A DNA stretch of 64,000 nt from Mactromeris polynyma. Its lineage: Eukaryota > Mollusca > Bivalvia > Venerida > Mactridae. Every line of letters starts with the position of its first letter. Positions within the stretch are counted from its first letter, which is position 1. The translations under genes were made by a program, and so were the position numbers. Under the pieces are notes generated by a model. The model was given only the letters and a program-made list of their open reading frames with translations. It was not told the DNA's origin and searched no databases. Positions 23,601 to 33,268 of the stretch are shown in pieces. Location of the stretch: contig JASFXZ010000016.1 in NCBI GenBank assembly GCA_032209605.1, positions 10,478,001 to 10,542,000 on the forward strand. The letters run 5' to 3'.

Positions 23601-24921
23601 TCATCTCTTCTTTTACAGTTATCTGAACTTCCTTCTGCTTGCTTTCCTTACCAGTTTGTATTGTTCTCAACTCTTTCTTAGTTCTCCATTGTAACCAAGA
23701 AACTTCTTGTGTGCTATTCAAATTTGATTTGCAGGTTACTGTATTGTCTTTACAAACGTTGCATTTACCATACATGCATTCATAATGCTTAACATTACAT
23801 GTCATTTGGTCCAGCATGTCTTCAGGCTTGTTTGACACAATTAAATTTGCTTTGTACAGAGATGTCGTCATTAACATAATGTTATCACATGTTTTACACA
23901 AACAGGTACTTCTATCGGTCTCAGTTGCAAAAATGACCCAGAAAGGTCTTAGTTTACAAAACAGTGTATAGCTCAATTGTGTCTTTCCCTCTGATAGAAA
24001 TTTCTTGTGGAGATTCAATAAACTATCACACAGTATTCTTCTCTGTTTCTTTTTCTTTCCTCGTGTTATTGTCTTTTTAACACCTGCAATGATCCTGGTG
24101 TTGTCATCTCTTAGGTAAAATCGCTTTACCTTTTCGCAAATTCGCTTTGTCAAATTATTTGTGTCCTTAGTATGTCTTCTTGAAACATTAATCCCAAGTA
24201 TTCGGAAGGTAGATGACTGCAGTTTATATTTTTTCATACCGGACACAAATTGGGTAAATCTTGTTTTTTCCCCTTTGTGAAGTTCAGTATACTTCTTTTT
24301 AAGATGTTCAACTAAAACATTATACTGAAAGAGTCTCTTTCTGGCATTTGTCGGTGAAAAATGCCTTAGCAGCTTGTTTGTTTTAGTCCTTGGAGTATCT
24401 ACTGTATCCGTTTTAAGTTTCTCCCTTGTCCATCGCTTTTTATACATCATTATCTTTTTTTTCAGATTGTTAAGTTCTTTGTCCTTAGAATGAAGGTCTC
24501 TGTAACATTTGGAGACTTTCCTTCTACTTCTTTTGTCGATTCTTCTTGACCCATTTGGCTCATTGTCTTGGTTAGTTTCAGGTGATTCAGGTGGAGTTAT
24601 TATATTATCGTGTATGTTCTGTGCATCTTTCTCTTGCTGTCTGCATTTTCTCTTACGTATACGCCATTGCTTTCTTGCATGTCTTCTCTCACGTTCTGTC
24701 ATTTCTTTAACATTCTTTTTCTTCCCGTCTTGTTTATCATCTATATATTTAGTTTTGCATTTTTCTAGGTAATGCTGTCGACGAAGTGGATCTGCATCTC
24801 TTAGCAGCCTAAACTTCCGTTGACGTTCAGCATTGGACATACCCATGATCTGCAATGGATACATATCATCATGTAACACATATAAAACAACCGGACAACA
24901 CTCAAAATTCGGAGCTTTCAC
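20695..24921 (-). CDS. DDE transposase fused to an OTU cysteine protease, copy 1
   Basis: A single open frame of 1408 codons. Residues 28-95 are very basic and start MSNAERQRKF; a lysine-rich coiled-coil-like stretch follows (about 133-170). A zinc-type cluster has C340-x-C-x2-C345 and C375, H379, C382, C387, C390. The RNase-H-like core has VDFSENY with D489, FFSDGPTSQY with D571, and FFEAGHGKGIPDAVGG with E604 and D613; the third acid could be either. A second cysteine group spans C697-C706. An OTU-type protease follows, with D845-G-N-C848 and a likely catalytic H1013 in HWVPNHFVPLLP. An acidic, low-complexity linker (about 1035-1315) leads to a small domain from 1317 (GKYVVIEY, YPGLVEDV, WYPLEYV) that resembles SH3/Tudor-like readers. 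The likely role is cutting and joining of the element's ends in the nucleus; the protease role is unknown. A TTGCAG acceptor at 24855-24850 suggests that codons 1-24 are intronic and that translation starts at M26 or M28. A possible AATAAA lies at 20187-20182. No frameshift or stop is seen. Confidence 0.85.
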   Translation of the reverse strand: MKAPNFECCPVVLYVLHDDMYPLQIMGMSNAERQRKFRLLRDADPLRRQHYLEKCKTKYIDDKQDGKKKNVKEMTERERRHARKQWRIRKRKCRQQEKDAQNIHDNIITPPESPETNQDNEPNGSRRIDKRSRRKVSKCYRDLHSKDKELNNLKKKIMMYKKRWTREKLKTDTVDTPRTKTNKLLRHFSPTNARKRLFQYNVLVEHLKKKYTELHKGEKTRFTQFVSGMKKYKLQSSTFRILGINVSRRHTKDTNNLTKRICEKVKRFYLRDDNTRIIAGVKKTITRGKKKKQRRILCDSLLNLHKKFLSEGKTQLSYTLFCKLRPFWVIFATETDRSTCLCKTCDNIMLMTTSLYKANLIVSNKPEDMLDQMTCNVKHYECMYGKCNVCKDNTVTCKSNLNSTQEVSWLQWRTKKELRTIQTGKESKQKEVQITVKEEMNSIASELLTKFTVAFKVYMRHIFNRWSQYGYFKERRNNLSENECLVHVDFSENYVCKMSQEIQSMHFGASKKQLSLHTGVLFVGQRKGQTFCAVSNSLEHGPSAIWAHLNKLLTDVRNTYPSVKSVEFFSDGPTSQYRQKGNFFLLSTEPYRLGFTTAKWSFFEAGHGKGIPDAVGGAIKREADRKVRHGHDITSAEVFVQLLKDCKPQLVILTHDDILTEKHKLDSSNLKPVQGTMKLHQVVVNSQGVVSTRQLSCTCIDSCEVCREALKPANLIENEKCSNRKRKGENDHAKNQFKKVKKDKDKSDVKTLDDNKVDTEEETSVVHERKKLFKTFLQKISACETYAKLKKTCETIDKSVEGLYISTMDIGICTNNLESDFDSVENMPDDIPSVQDVFPCEVRADGNCLPSCGSVLAFGAIDQVEEIRVRIVVELIKNEQKYLDDNFLIERDAVRVTDKKIHKSSHSMRYAQYSESFIPGTKLNKKLVQQVFRKEVMSVRKDKSFMGIWQLHALATVLQTPIFSVYPKLGNKSVRDDLNRLILPVTDTDKQPVYILWTSNREDMTYEHWVPNHFVPLLPFLNDVDSPADSSIDSEDNSETAFFVNGNEDKSPNRDENDNVIHVYVYDRSPDEVDSISDGIPIADLINKGTLHATSNVHEDQCYKPDGTVISEESNKHPEEMITDDSEIKDRKCKVESLTTEGYTEADKDRHDYSISEETKSDELKNLDKPSTDKSGESEVQHAMLPDTPEESNTRKFDQPEHIYTDKLDEREETELIINTPVVHKETSEDQSDENPSIVILNELVQPNIDTHDVSKDLNKDTLVETEEPIKDTQGKPEESNVRDVLDEANLYTPGEPKEHMLDIPDGLDTCITEPHECLGKYVVIEYNDRPYPGLVEDVNDTSLFVNCMKRAGRKYDNCYTWPQRVQDRSWYPLEYVIGIIPRPISLDRKSHFKIDDPIWIYLSKTLG

Positions 24922-25966
24922 TAAGGGAGATGATAAACCTTGATACCGATCAATACAAATGTGTCAGTCTTGTAAAACATTAATTCAAATCCCACTAATG
25001 CCAAAGACAAGAGCGAACACATTTTGTTTACAGACAGATGGTCGAATCCTCAAACTATAGTCAATTATTCATTTGCACTGTAATGTTTATCCAAATACCA
25101 ATTATTACTTGTGAGATGTTCCAATGGTTTAAAAAGGGAAAACACCCTGGATATTATTTCTAATTCCTTACTGTAACGGTTAAATACTTTGTGACTAAAA
25201 TACGTGTGTTAATTATTAAAACATTGGTGACAGAACTTAAATGAATTTCAAACTGAGTAATACATAATAATTTATTTTATAAATCAGCAAAACTAAGCAA
25301 TATTTAATATTTATGCAGTATTTTCCTTCCTGTAACGTATCTAAGTCTTTCATGTAACATAGAACTATAAAAATGCATTGATATATTTTGTTTGTAAAAC
25401 TAGTATAATGAATCGACTGTAGTTAAGACTATTCTCGAATAAATTTCACAGTTATCCACAAAAGCTTTCTTAAATATTACAGCATTAAAAGATATTTTAT
25501 TGTTAACAAGAATATGTCTCTACTGTAACAAAATATAGTCACTCATGTAACAGGCAAACACGAGTCAAGACATATTTATAACTATACACGCACAAATGTC
25601 ATTTGTTGAACACTTCTTTTGTAGTTGACATAAAACTTCACTCATACCTGCTAATGACAGTGCATATGATAATAATATAATTAAGTATTCAGTATTTAAA
25701 CATACATATGTCTTTCCTATAACAATGTTTGTCTTTCATGTAACAAAACAATCCGCTACAGGAGTGACTGTTACATGAGTGAATTATTCTTAGTATTACT
25801 ACGATAATAAGCATACCGTATTCCTGTGGGGTGGAACACGTGCGTTTTTGTTTACAATACAGCCTTAAGCGTACATTGTCTGCCAAACATTTTATAAATT
25901 TTGCTTGTAACAAATAAAACACTCCCGTTATAGTAAAGACGATTTAGAAAATACGCATCTACTTAC
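24850..25966 (-). other. Predicted 5' intron of the transposase gene, copy 1
   Basis: On the minus strand the donor G|GTAAGTAG begins at 25966, and the acceptor CCATTGCAG ends at 24850, three bases before the ATG of M26. The intron would be 1117 bp. Most right-side subterminal motifs lie within it. Both sites match animal splice consensus, but no transcript evidence is available. Confidence 0.5.
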
Positions 25967-26133
25967 CAACCTTCGATATTAGTTTTATACTGTTTTTCAA
26001 CTCTGTTTTACGACGCCACGCATGACGTTTCTTTCCGGAAATCCTACTCTTCAAAAAGAAGGCGAATGCTTTTCCCCAAACCGCAGGAAGATGTGATTAT
26101 TTTTTATATTTGTGCAATTGTTACATGAAAGAC
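25165..26133. repeat. Subterminal motif cluster, right side of copy 1
   Basis: Motif copies occur at 25165-25178, 25325-25337, 25345-25360, 25515-25530, 25539-25552, 25709-25724 and 25730-25745 (plus), and at about 25755-25768, 25769-25782 and 26119-26133 (minus). The shared pattern is close to T-C-[CT]-[TC]-T-C-[CA]-T-G-T-A-A-C-A. One pair (25730-25745 and 26119-26133) is in opposite orientation and nearly exact. Confidence 0.65.
26102..26108 (-). promoter_or_regulatory. Candidate TATA box of the transposase gene, copy 1
   Basis: TATAAAA on the minus strand, about 135 bp upstream of the predicted donor site. This would give a short, probably non-coding first exon of about 100 nt. It lies just inside the outermost subterminal motif (26119-26133), so transposase binding there could interfere with its own promoter. 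Confidence 0.35.
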
Positions 26134-26520
26134 GACGAAGTGGGGTACAAACTTTAAACACGATTACTTTAAAAAAAACAGTAAGGAATGGCCACTTTTT
26201 GTATTTAATCAGGCTTCAGAAATGTGCATTTGATGTTTGTTAAGAATTTTCTTCATACATTATATCCAAATAGGTGTGTATGAGTCTGTAAATATAAAAG
26301 TTATGGACGAGAGACAAGCAAAAACAGCCTTATTTACTACTTTAAGAATATGGAAATGCTATTTCTGAATGAATTATTGCTAAATAAACTACCTGAAGTT
26401 GTAAAACTAACTTAGTACTACCAATCAAAATGACATACAATGGCATTCTTATTACGATGTAAGCAATATTTCACTAGGACAAGAAATGTTGCAAAAAAAA
26501 ATAATGACTCATATAACGTA

Positions 26521-26720
26521 NNNNNNNNNNNNNNNNNNNNNNNNNNNNNNNNNNNNNNNNNNNNNNNNNNNNNNNNNNNNNNNNNNNNNNNNNNNNNNNN
26601 NNNNNNNNNNNNNNNNNNNNNNNNNNNNNNNNNNNNNNNNNNNNNNNNNNNNNNNNNNNNNNNNNNNNNNNNNNNNNNNNNNNNNNNNNNNNNNNNNNNN
26701 NNNNNNNNNNNNNNNNNNNN
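26521..26720. other. Assembly gap of exactly 200 N
   Basis: The round length shows a scaffolding spacer, not a measured gap. The left contig ends 9 bases after the transposon's right terminus, and the right contig begins one base before the element's left terminus. ORFs running through the N are meaningless. Confidence 0.98.
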
Positions 26721-27829
26721 ATGAGTCAATATTTTTTTTTGCAACATTTCTACTAATAAAAAAAATGAAAATAAATTGTTTTAGTTTATGCAGTTCTCGT
26801 GTTCTAATGATGTACTAATGTGTTTCCAATATTTATTTTGACCTAATCACCCAAACACAACTCAATATTTTGTGGTATAGAACTTTTTTTCAGGACAATG
26901 TATGTGTTATGTCCTTCCTGTAACACATATGTATGCATCATTTTCTTAACAAAACATTCTAATAAACAGAAAAGGCTATTTGCATTTGAAGAGAAGTGGT
27001 TTCCTTTTTTCCAAAATATGGTTGGACTTTGTACCAATGACATACTGAAAAAATAATCTCAATATTAGGGACATATTGCGAAAAGACTCAATTTAATAGT
27101 CATTATACTATTGATCTTTTCTATAATTTTGAATTTTGTTCAAAAAAAGTCATTGATGTGTAAATCGCATACTATTGGGATGTATATAATAACTTCTAAT
27201 AATCCATATTATTTGAACAATTGCAAAAAAACAATAAAACATATGATGTTACATCAAGGACATGTAGGTTACAGGAAGGACATACTTTGTTATGGGAGTG
27301 ACAAATGACAGAGTATTTTATTTTTTTGAACTTTTAATTGAACATAAAACAGAAACGCAACATTTAAATAATATAAAATTGAGTGTTTACTCAGTCGTAA
27401 GGGTGTCTCATATATACACCCCAAAAAAACAACTAGTTTCAGCAAAACTATAAATGAACTGTTACAGGAAAGAATAGTAGTATAACAGTAGTGACATTTG
27501 CTCCAAAATTGCGTGACAACTTCTAAAAAAACAAACAAACAAGTAAAATGTAACAACATTTTCAAAATACAGTACTTGCGGATGCGTAAAACATATAACT
27601 CAAAATGTATAAAAGCATTAAAGAACATGTAGCAAGGGAAAGTGTTACAGTAGGGACAACTATGCATGAATACAAGTGTCAATGTGTACACATTAAACGC
27701 TAACAATTTGAATTACACAGGTCAATTGTGTATATATGTAAAAATACTGGTTATATACTTCGTGGAGTATACTACCCTTTAAGTATTTATCAACACAGTA
27801 TTAACATGTACTAGTATATAAGATTGCGT

Positions 27830-30800
27830 TTATCCCAATGTTTTTGAAAGATAAATCCAGATTGGATCATCTATTTTGAAATGCGACTTCCTGTCAAGAC
27901 TAATAGGTCTGGGAATGATACCAATGACATACTCTAGGGGGTACCAACTTCTATCTTGTACTCTCTGTGGCCATGTATAACAGTTATCATATTTTCTGCC
28001 AGCTCTTTTCATACAATTTACAAAGAGAGATGTGTCATTTACATCTTCAACTAGACCTGGGTATGGTCTGTCATTATATTCAATAACAACATATTTTCCA
28101 AGGCATTCATGAGGTTCTGTAATACAAGTATCTAACCCATCTGGAATATCTAACATGTGTTCCTTTGGTTCACCGGGTGTATATAGGTTCGCTTCGTCCA
28201 ATACATCCCTTACATTACTTTCTTCTGGTTTACCCTGTGTGTCTTTAATAGGTTCTTCTGTTTCAACCAATGTGTCTTTGTTCAAATCCTTTGATACATC
28301 GTGTGTGTCTATGTTAGGTTGTACTAGTTCATTCAGTATGACTATGCTAGGGTTTTCATCCGATTGGTCTTCACTTGTTTCTTTGTGTACTACAGGGGTG
28401 TTTATTATGAGCTCAGTTTCTTCTCGTTCATCTAGTTTGTCTGTATAAATATGTTCGGGTTGATCAAATTTACGTGTGTTAGACTCTTCTGGTGTATCCG
28501 GTAGCATTGCATGTTGAACTTCTGATTCACCTGATTTGTCCGTACTAGGTTTATCAAGATTCTTAAGTTCGTCTGACTTTGTTTCTTCTGATATTGAATA
28601 ATCGTGTCTGTCTTTGTCAGCCTCTGTATATCCTTCTGTGGTTAATGATTCAACTTTACACTTTCTGTCCTTTATTTCTGAATCATCAGTTATCATTTCC
28701 TCCGGGTGTTTGTTAGACTCTTCGGATATTACTGTACCGTCAGGCTTGTAGCATTGGTCCTCATGTACATTACTGGTCGCATGCAATGTACCTTTGTTGA
28801 TTAAGTCAGCGATCGGTATACCATCAGATATAGAGTCCACTTCATCTGGGGAACGATCATACACATAAACGTGTATGACATTGTCATTCTCGTCTCTATT
28901 CGGACTCTTGTCTTCATTACCATTCACAAAGAAAGCCGTTTCACTGTTGTCTTCTGAGTCAATAGAACTATCAGCAGGTGAATCTACATCATTGAGAAAA
29001 GGCAACAAAGGGACAAAATGATTTGGCACCCAGTGTTCATATGTCATGTCTTCCCTATTTGATGTCCATAAAATGTAAACAGGTTGTTTATCTGTATCAG
29101 TAACGGGCAATATAAGTCTATTGAGATCGTCTCTGACAGATTTGTTCCCTAACTTAGGATATACTGAAAATATAGGTGTTTGAAGAACTGTTGCCAATGC
29201 ATGCAGCTGCCAGATTCCCATGAATGACTTGTCTTTCCTTACTGACATAACTTCCTTTCTGAACACTTGTTGGACCAGTTTTTTGTTCAATTTAGTTCCA
29301 GGAATGAAGGATTCTGAGTATTGGGCATATCTCATTGAATGACTAGATTTATGTATTTTCTTGTCTGTTACCCTAACTGCATCTCTTTCAATTAAGAAAT
29401 TGTCGTCCAGATATTTTTGTTCATTCTTTATCAGTTCAACAACAATCCTTACTCGTATTTCTTCAACTTGATCTATCGCCCCAAACGCCAACACACTACC
29501 ACAAGACGGCAGACAATTACCATCTGCACGAACCTCACAAGGGAAAACATCCTGAACAGAAGGAATATCATCAGGCATATTTTCAACAGAATCAAAATCA
29601 GATTCGAGATTGTTTGTACAAATACCTATATCCATGGTGCTTATGTACAAACCCTCAACACTTTTATCTATTGTTTCACACGTCTTTTTCAACTTAGCAT
29701 ATGTTTCACATGCACTTATTTTTTGTAAAAATGTTTTAAATAACTTCTTTCTTTCATGCACTACACTTGTTTCTTCTTCGGTATCCACTTTATTATCATC
29801 TAGTGTTTTTACGTCTGATTTATCTTTATCCTTCTTAACCTTTTTGAATTGGTTTTTAGCATGATCATTTTCTCCTTTTCGCTTTCTATTTGAACACTTC
29901 TCATTTTCAATAAGGTTTGCAGGTTTTAATGCTTCTCTACAAACTTCACAACTGTCTATACAAGTACAGCTTAACTGTCTAGTAGACACCACACCTTGTG
30001 AATTAACAACAACTTGATGTAATTTCATTGTTCCTTGTACAGGTTTAAGGTTGCTGCTGTCAAGTTTGTGCTTTTCAGTCAGTATGTCATCATGTGTCAA
30101 AATCACTAATTGCGGTTTACAATCTTTTAATAACTGAACAAACACTTCAGCCGAGGTAATGTCGTGTCCGTGTCGGACTTTTCTGTCGGCTTCTCGCTTT
30201 ATTGCACCCCCAACAGCATCTGGGATACCTTTCCCGTGACCTGCTTCAAAGAAGGACCATTTAGCGGTGGTAAATCCGAGGCGATATGGTTCAGTTGATA
30301 GCAAAAAGAAGTTTCCCTTCTGGCGATATTGACTGGTTGGTCCGTCACTAAAGAATTCAACACTTTTAACACTAGGGTAGGTATTTCTTACATCAGTCAG
30401 CAATTTATTTAGATGTGCCCAAATAGCACTGGGGCCATGTTCCAATGAATTGGAAACTGCACAAAATGTTTGTCCTTTCCTTTGACCAACGAACAAGACA
30501 CCAGTATGCAAAGACAGCTGCTTTTTGGACGCACCAAAGTGCATACTTTGGATTTCTTGGGACATTTTACAAACATAATTTTCAGAGAAATCAACATGTA
30601 CTAAACACTCATTCTCTGATAAATTGTTTCGCCTCTCTTTAAAATAACCGTATTGAGACCAACGATTGAAGATATGTCGCATGTAAACTTTAAACGCCAC
30701 AGTAAATTTAGTTAATAACTCACTGGCAATAGAGTTCATCTCTTCTTTTACAGTTATCTGAACTTCCTTCTGCTTGCTTTCCTTACCAGTTTGTATTGTT

Positions 30801-32056
30801 CTCAACTCTTTCTTAGTTCTCCATTGTAACCAAGAAACTTCTTGTGTGCTATTCAAATTTGATTTGCAGGTTACTGTATTGTCTTTACAAACGTTGCATT
30901 TACCATACATGCATTCATAATGCTTAACATTACATGTCATTTGGTCCAGCATGTCTTCAGGCTTGTTTGACACAATTAAATTTGCTTTGTACAGAGATGT
31001 CGTCATTAACATAATGTTATCACATGTTTTACACAAACAGGTACTTCTATCGGTCTCAGTTGCAAAAATGACCCAGAAAGGTCTTAGTTTACAAAACAGT
31101 GTATAGCTCAATTGTGTCTTTCCCTCTGATAGAAATTTCTTGTGGAGATTCAATAAACTATCACACAGTATTCTTCTCTGTTTCTTTTTCTTTCCTCGTG
31201 TTATTGTCTTTTTAACACCTGCAATGATCCTGGTGTTGTCATCTCTTAGGTAAAATCGCTTTACCTTTTCGCAAATTCGCTTTGTCAAATTATTTGTGTC
31301 CTTAGTATGTCTTCTTGAAACATTAATCCCAAGTATTCGGAAGGTAGATGACTGCAGTTTATATTTTTTCATACCGGACACAAATTGGGTAAATCTTGTT
31401 TTTTCCCCTTTGTGAAGTTCAGTATACTTCTTTTTAAGATGTTCAACTAAAACATTATACTGAAAGAGTCTCTTTCTGGCATTTGTCGGTGAAAAATGCC
31501 TTAGCAGCTTGTTTGTTTTAGTCCTTGGAGTATCTACTGTATCCGTTTTAAGTTTCTCCCTTGTCCATCGCTTTTTATACATCATTATCTTTTTTTTCAG
31601 ATTGTTAAGTTCTTTGTCCTTAGAATGAAGGTCTCTGTAACATTTGGAGACTTTCCTTCTACTTCTTTTGTCGATTCTTCTTGACCCATTTGGCTCATTG
31701 TCTTGGTTAGTTTCAGGTGATTCAGGTGGAGTTATTATATTATCGTGTATGTTCTGTGCATCTTTCTCTTGCTGTCTGCATTTTCTCTTACGTATACGCC
31801 ATTGCTTTCTTGCATGTCTTCTCTCACGTTCTGTCATTTCTTTAACATTCTTTTTCTTCCCGTCTTGTTTATCATCTATATATTTAGTTTTGCATTTTTC
31901 TAGGTAATGCTGTCGACGAAGTGGATCTGCATCTCTTAGCAGCCTAAACTTCCGTTGACGTTCAGCATTGGACATACCCATGATCTGCAATGGATACATA
32001 TCATCATGTAACACATATAAAACAACCGGACAACACTCAAAATTCGGAGCTTTCAC
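27830..32056 (-). CDS. DDE transposase fused to an OTU cysteine protease, copy 2
   Basis: The 1408-residue translation is identical to that of the frame at 20695-24921, with the same catalytic residues (D489, D571, E604/D613; OTU C848 and H1013), cysteine clusters, acidic linker and C-terminal reader-like domain. The likely translation start is again M26 (first base 31981), just inside an acceptor ending at 31985. The predicted donor is at 33101 and the TATA box at 33237-33243. Perfect identity, including the non-coding parts, means either a very recent transposition or tandem event, or an assembly duplicate. It should not be counted as a second gene until the gap is resolved. Confidence 0.75.
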   Translation of the reverse strand: MKAPNFECCPVVLYVLHDDMYPLQIMGMSNAERQRKFRLLRDADPLRRQHYLEKCKTKYIDDKQDGKKKNVKEMTERERRHARKQWRIRKRKCRQQEKDAQNIHDNIITPPESPETNQDNEPNGSRRIDKRSRRKVSKCYRDLHSKDKELNNLKKKIMMYKKRWTREKLKTDTVDTPRTKTNKLLRHFSPTNARKRLFQYNVLVEHLKKKYTELHKGEKTRFTQFVSGMKKYKLQSSTFRILGINVSRRHTKDTNNLTKRICEKVKRFYLRDDNTRIIAGVKKTITRGKKKKQRRILCDSLLNLHKKFLSEGKTQLSYTLFCKLRPFWVIFATETDRSTCLCKTCDNIMLMTTSLYKANLIVSNKPEDMLDQMTCNVKHYECMYGKCNVCKDNTVTCKSNLNSTQEVSWLQWRTKKELRTIQTGKESKQKEVQITVKEEMNSIASELLTKFTVAFKVYMRHIFNRWSQYGYFKERRNNLSENECLVHVDFSENYVCKMSQEIQSMHFGASKKQLSLHTGVLFVGQRKGQTFCAVSNSLEHGPSAIWAHLNKLLTDVRNTYPSVKSVEFFSDGPTSQYRQKGNFFLLSTEPYRLGFTTAKWSFFEAGHGKGIPDAVGGAIKREADRKVRHGHDITSAEVFVQLLKDCKPQLVILTHDDILTEKHKLDSSNLKPVQGTMKLHQVVVNSQGVVSTRQLSCTCIDSCEVCREALKPANLIENEKCSNRKRKGENDHAKNQFKKVKKDKDKSDVKTLDDNKVDTEEETSVVHERKKLFKTFLQKISACETYAKLKKTCETIDKSVEGLYISTMDIGICTNNLESDFDSVENMPDDIPSVQDVFPCEVRADGNCLPSCGSVLAFGAIDQVEEIRVRIVVELIKNEQKYLDDNFLIERDAVRVTDKKIHKSSHSMRYAQYSESFIPGTKLNKKLVQQVFRKEVMSVRKDKSFMGIWQLHALATVLQTPIFSVYPKLGNKSVRDDLNRLILPVTDTDKQPVYILWTSNREDMTYEHWVPNHFVPLLPFLNDVDSPADSSIDSEDNSETAFFVNGNEDKSPNRDENDNVIHVYVYDRSPDEVDSISDGIPIADLINKGTLHATSNVHEDQCYKPDGTVISEESNKHPEEMITDDSEIKDRKCKVESLTTEGYTEADKDRHDYSISEETKSDELKNLDKPSTDKSGESEVQHAMLPDTPEESNTRKFDQPEHIYTDKLDEREETELIINTPVVHKETSEDQSDENPSIVILNELVQPNIDTHDVSKDLNKDTLVETEEPIKDTQGKPEESNVRDVLDEANLYTPGEPKEHMLDIPDGLDTCITEPHECLGKYVVIEYNDRPYPGLVEDVNDTSLFVNCMKRAGRKYDNCYTWPQRVQDRSWYPLEYVIGIIPRPISLDRKSHFKIDDPIWIYLSKTLG

Positions 32057-33101
32057 TAAGGGAGATGATAAACCTTGATACCGATCAATACAAATGTGTC
32101 AGTCTTGTAAAACATTAATTCAAATCCCACTAATGCCAAAGACAAGAGCGAACACATTTTGTTTACAGACAGATGGTCGAATCCTCAAACTATAGTCAAT
32201 TATTCATTTGCACTGTAATGTTTATCCAAATACCAATTATTACTTGTGAGATGTTCCAATGGTTTAAAAAGGGAAAACACCCTGGATATTATTTCTAATT
32301 CCTTACTGTAACGGTTAAATACTTTGTGACTAAAATACGTGTGTTAATTATTAAAACATTGGTGACAGAACTTAAATGAATTTCAAACTGAGTAATACAT
32401 AATAATTTATTTTATAAATCAGCAAAACTAAGCAATATTTAATATTTATGCAGTATTTTCCTTCCTGTAACGTATCTAAGTCTTTCATGTAACATAGAAC
32501 TATAAAAATGCATTGATATATTTTGTTTGTAAAACTAGTATAATGAATCGACTGTAGTTAAGACTATTCTCGAATAAATTTCACAGTTATCCACAAAAGC
32601 TTTCTTAAATATTACAGCATTAAAAGATATTTTATTGTTAACAAGAATATGTCTCTACTGTAACAAAATATAGTCACTCATGTAACAGGCAAACACGAGT
32701 CAAGACATATTTATAACTATACACGCACAAATGTCATTTGTTGAACACTTCTTTTGTAGTTGACATAAAACTTCACTCATACCTGCTAATGACAGTGCAT
32801 ATGATAATAATATAATTAAGTATTCAGTATTTAAACATACATATGTCTTTCCTATAACAATGTTTGTCTTTCATGTAACAAAACAATCCGCTACAGGAGT
32901 GACTGTTACATGAGTGAATTATTCTTAGTATTACTACGATAATAAGCATACCGTATTCCTGTGGGGTGGAACACGTGCGTTTTTGTTTACAATACAGCCT
33001 TAAGCGTACATTGTCTGCCAAACATTTTATAAATTTTGCTTGTAACAAATAAAACACTCCCGTTATAGTAAAGACGATTTAGAAAATACGCATCTACTTA
33101 C
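31985..33101 (-). other. Predicted 5' intron of the transposase gene, copy 2
   Basis: Same donor and acceptor as copy 1, shifted by 7135 bp. Confidence 0.45.
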
Positions 33102-33268
33102 CAACCTTCGATATTAGTTTTATACTGTTTTTCAACTCTGTTTTACGACGCCACGCATGACGTTTCTTTCCGGAAATCCTACTCTTCAAAAAGAAGGCGA
33201 ATGCTTTTCCCCAAACCGCAGGAAGATGTGATTATTTTTTATATTTGTGCAATTGTTACATGAAAGAC
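32300..33268. repeat. Subterminal motif cluster, right side of copy 2
   Basis: The same ten motif copies as in copy 1, at +7135 bp. The left-side cluster of copy 2 is at 26912-27659. Confidence 0.6.

Larger units (their letters stand above)
19587..26511 (-). mobile_element. 6.9-kb DDE/OTU DNA transposon, copy 1
   Basis: Inverted termini of 29 bp (GAGTCAATA, nine T, then GCAACATTTCT at 19588-19616; complement ending at 26510) differ at one position, and the flanks carry a 4-bp TATA duplication. One long minus-strand gene fills 20695-24921. The two non-coding sides (about 1.1 and 1.6 kb) are studded with a motif related to TCTTTCATGTAACA. A 4-bp target duplication and an unusual DDE core are compatible with the Sola superfamily as I recall its definition, but I cannot confirm the superfamily from sequence alone. 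The copy looks intact in every part that I can see. Confidence 0.85.

Noticed and set aside
26418..26818. ORFs running through the N gap
   Set aside because: They consist largely of unknown residues across a 200-N spacer.
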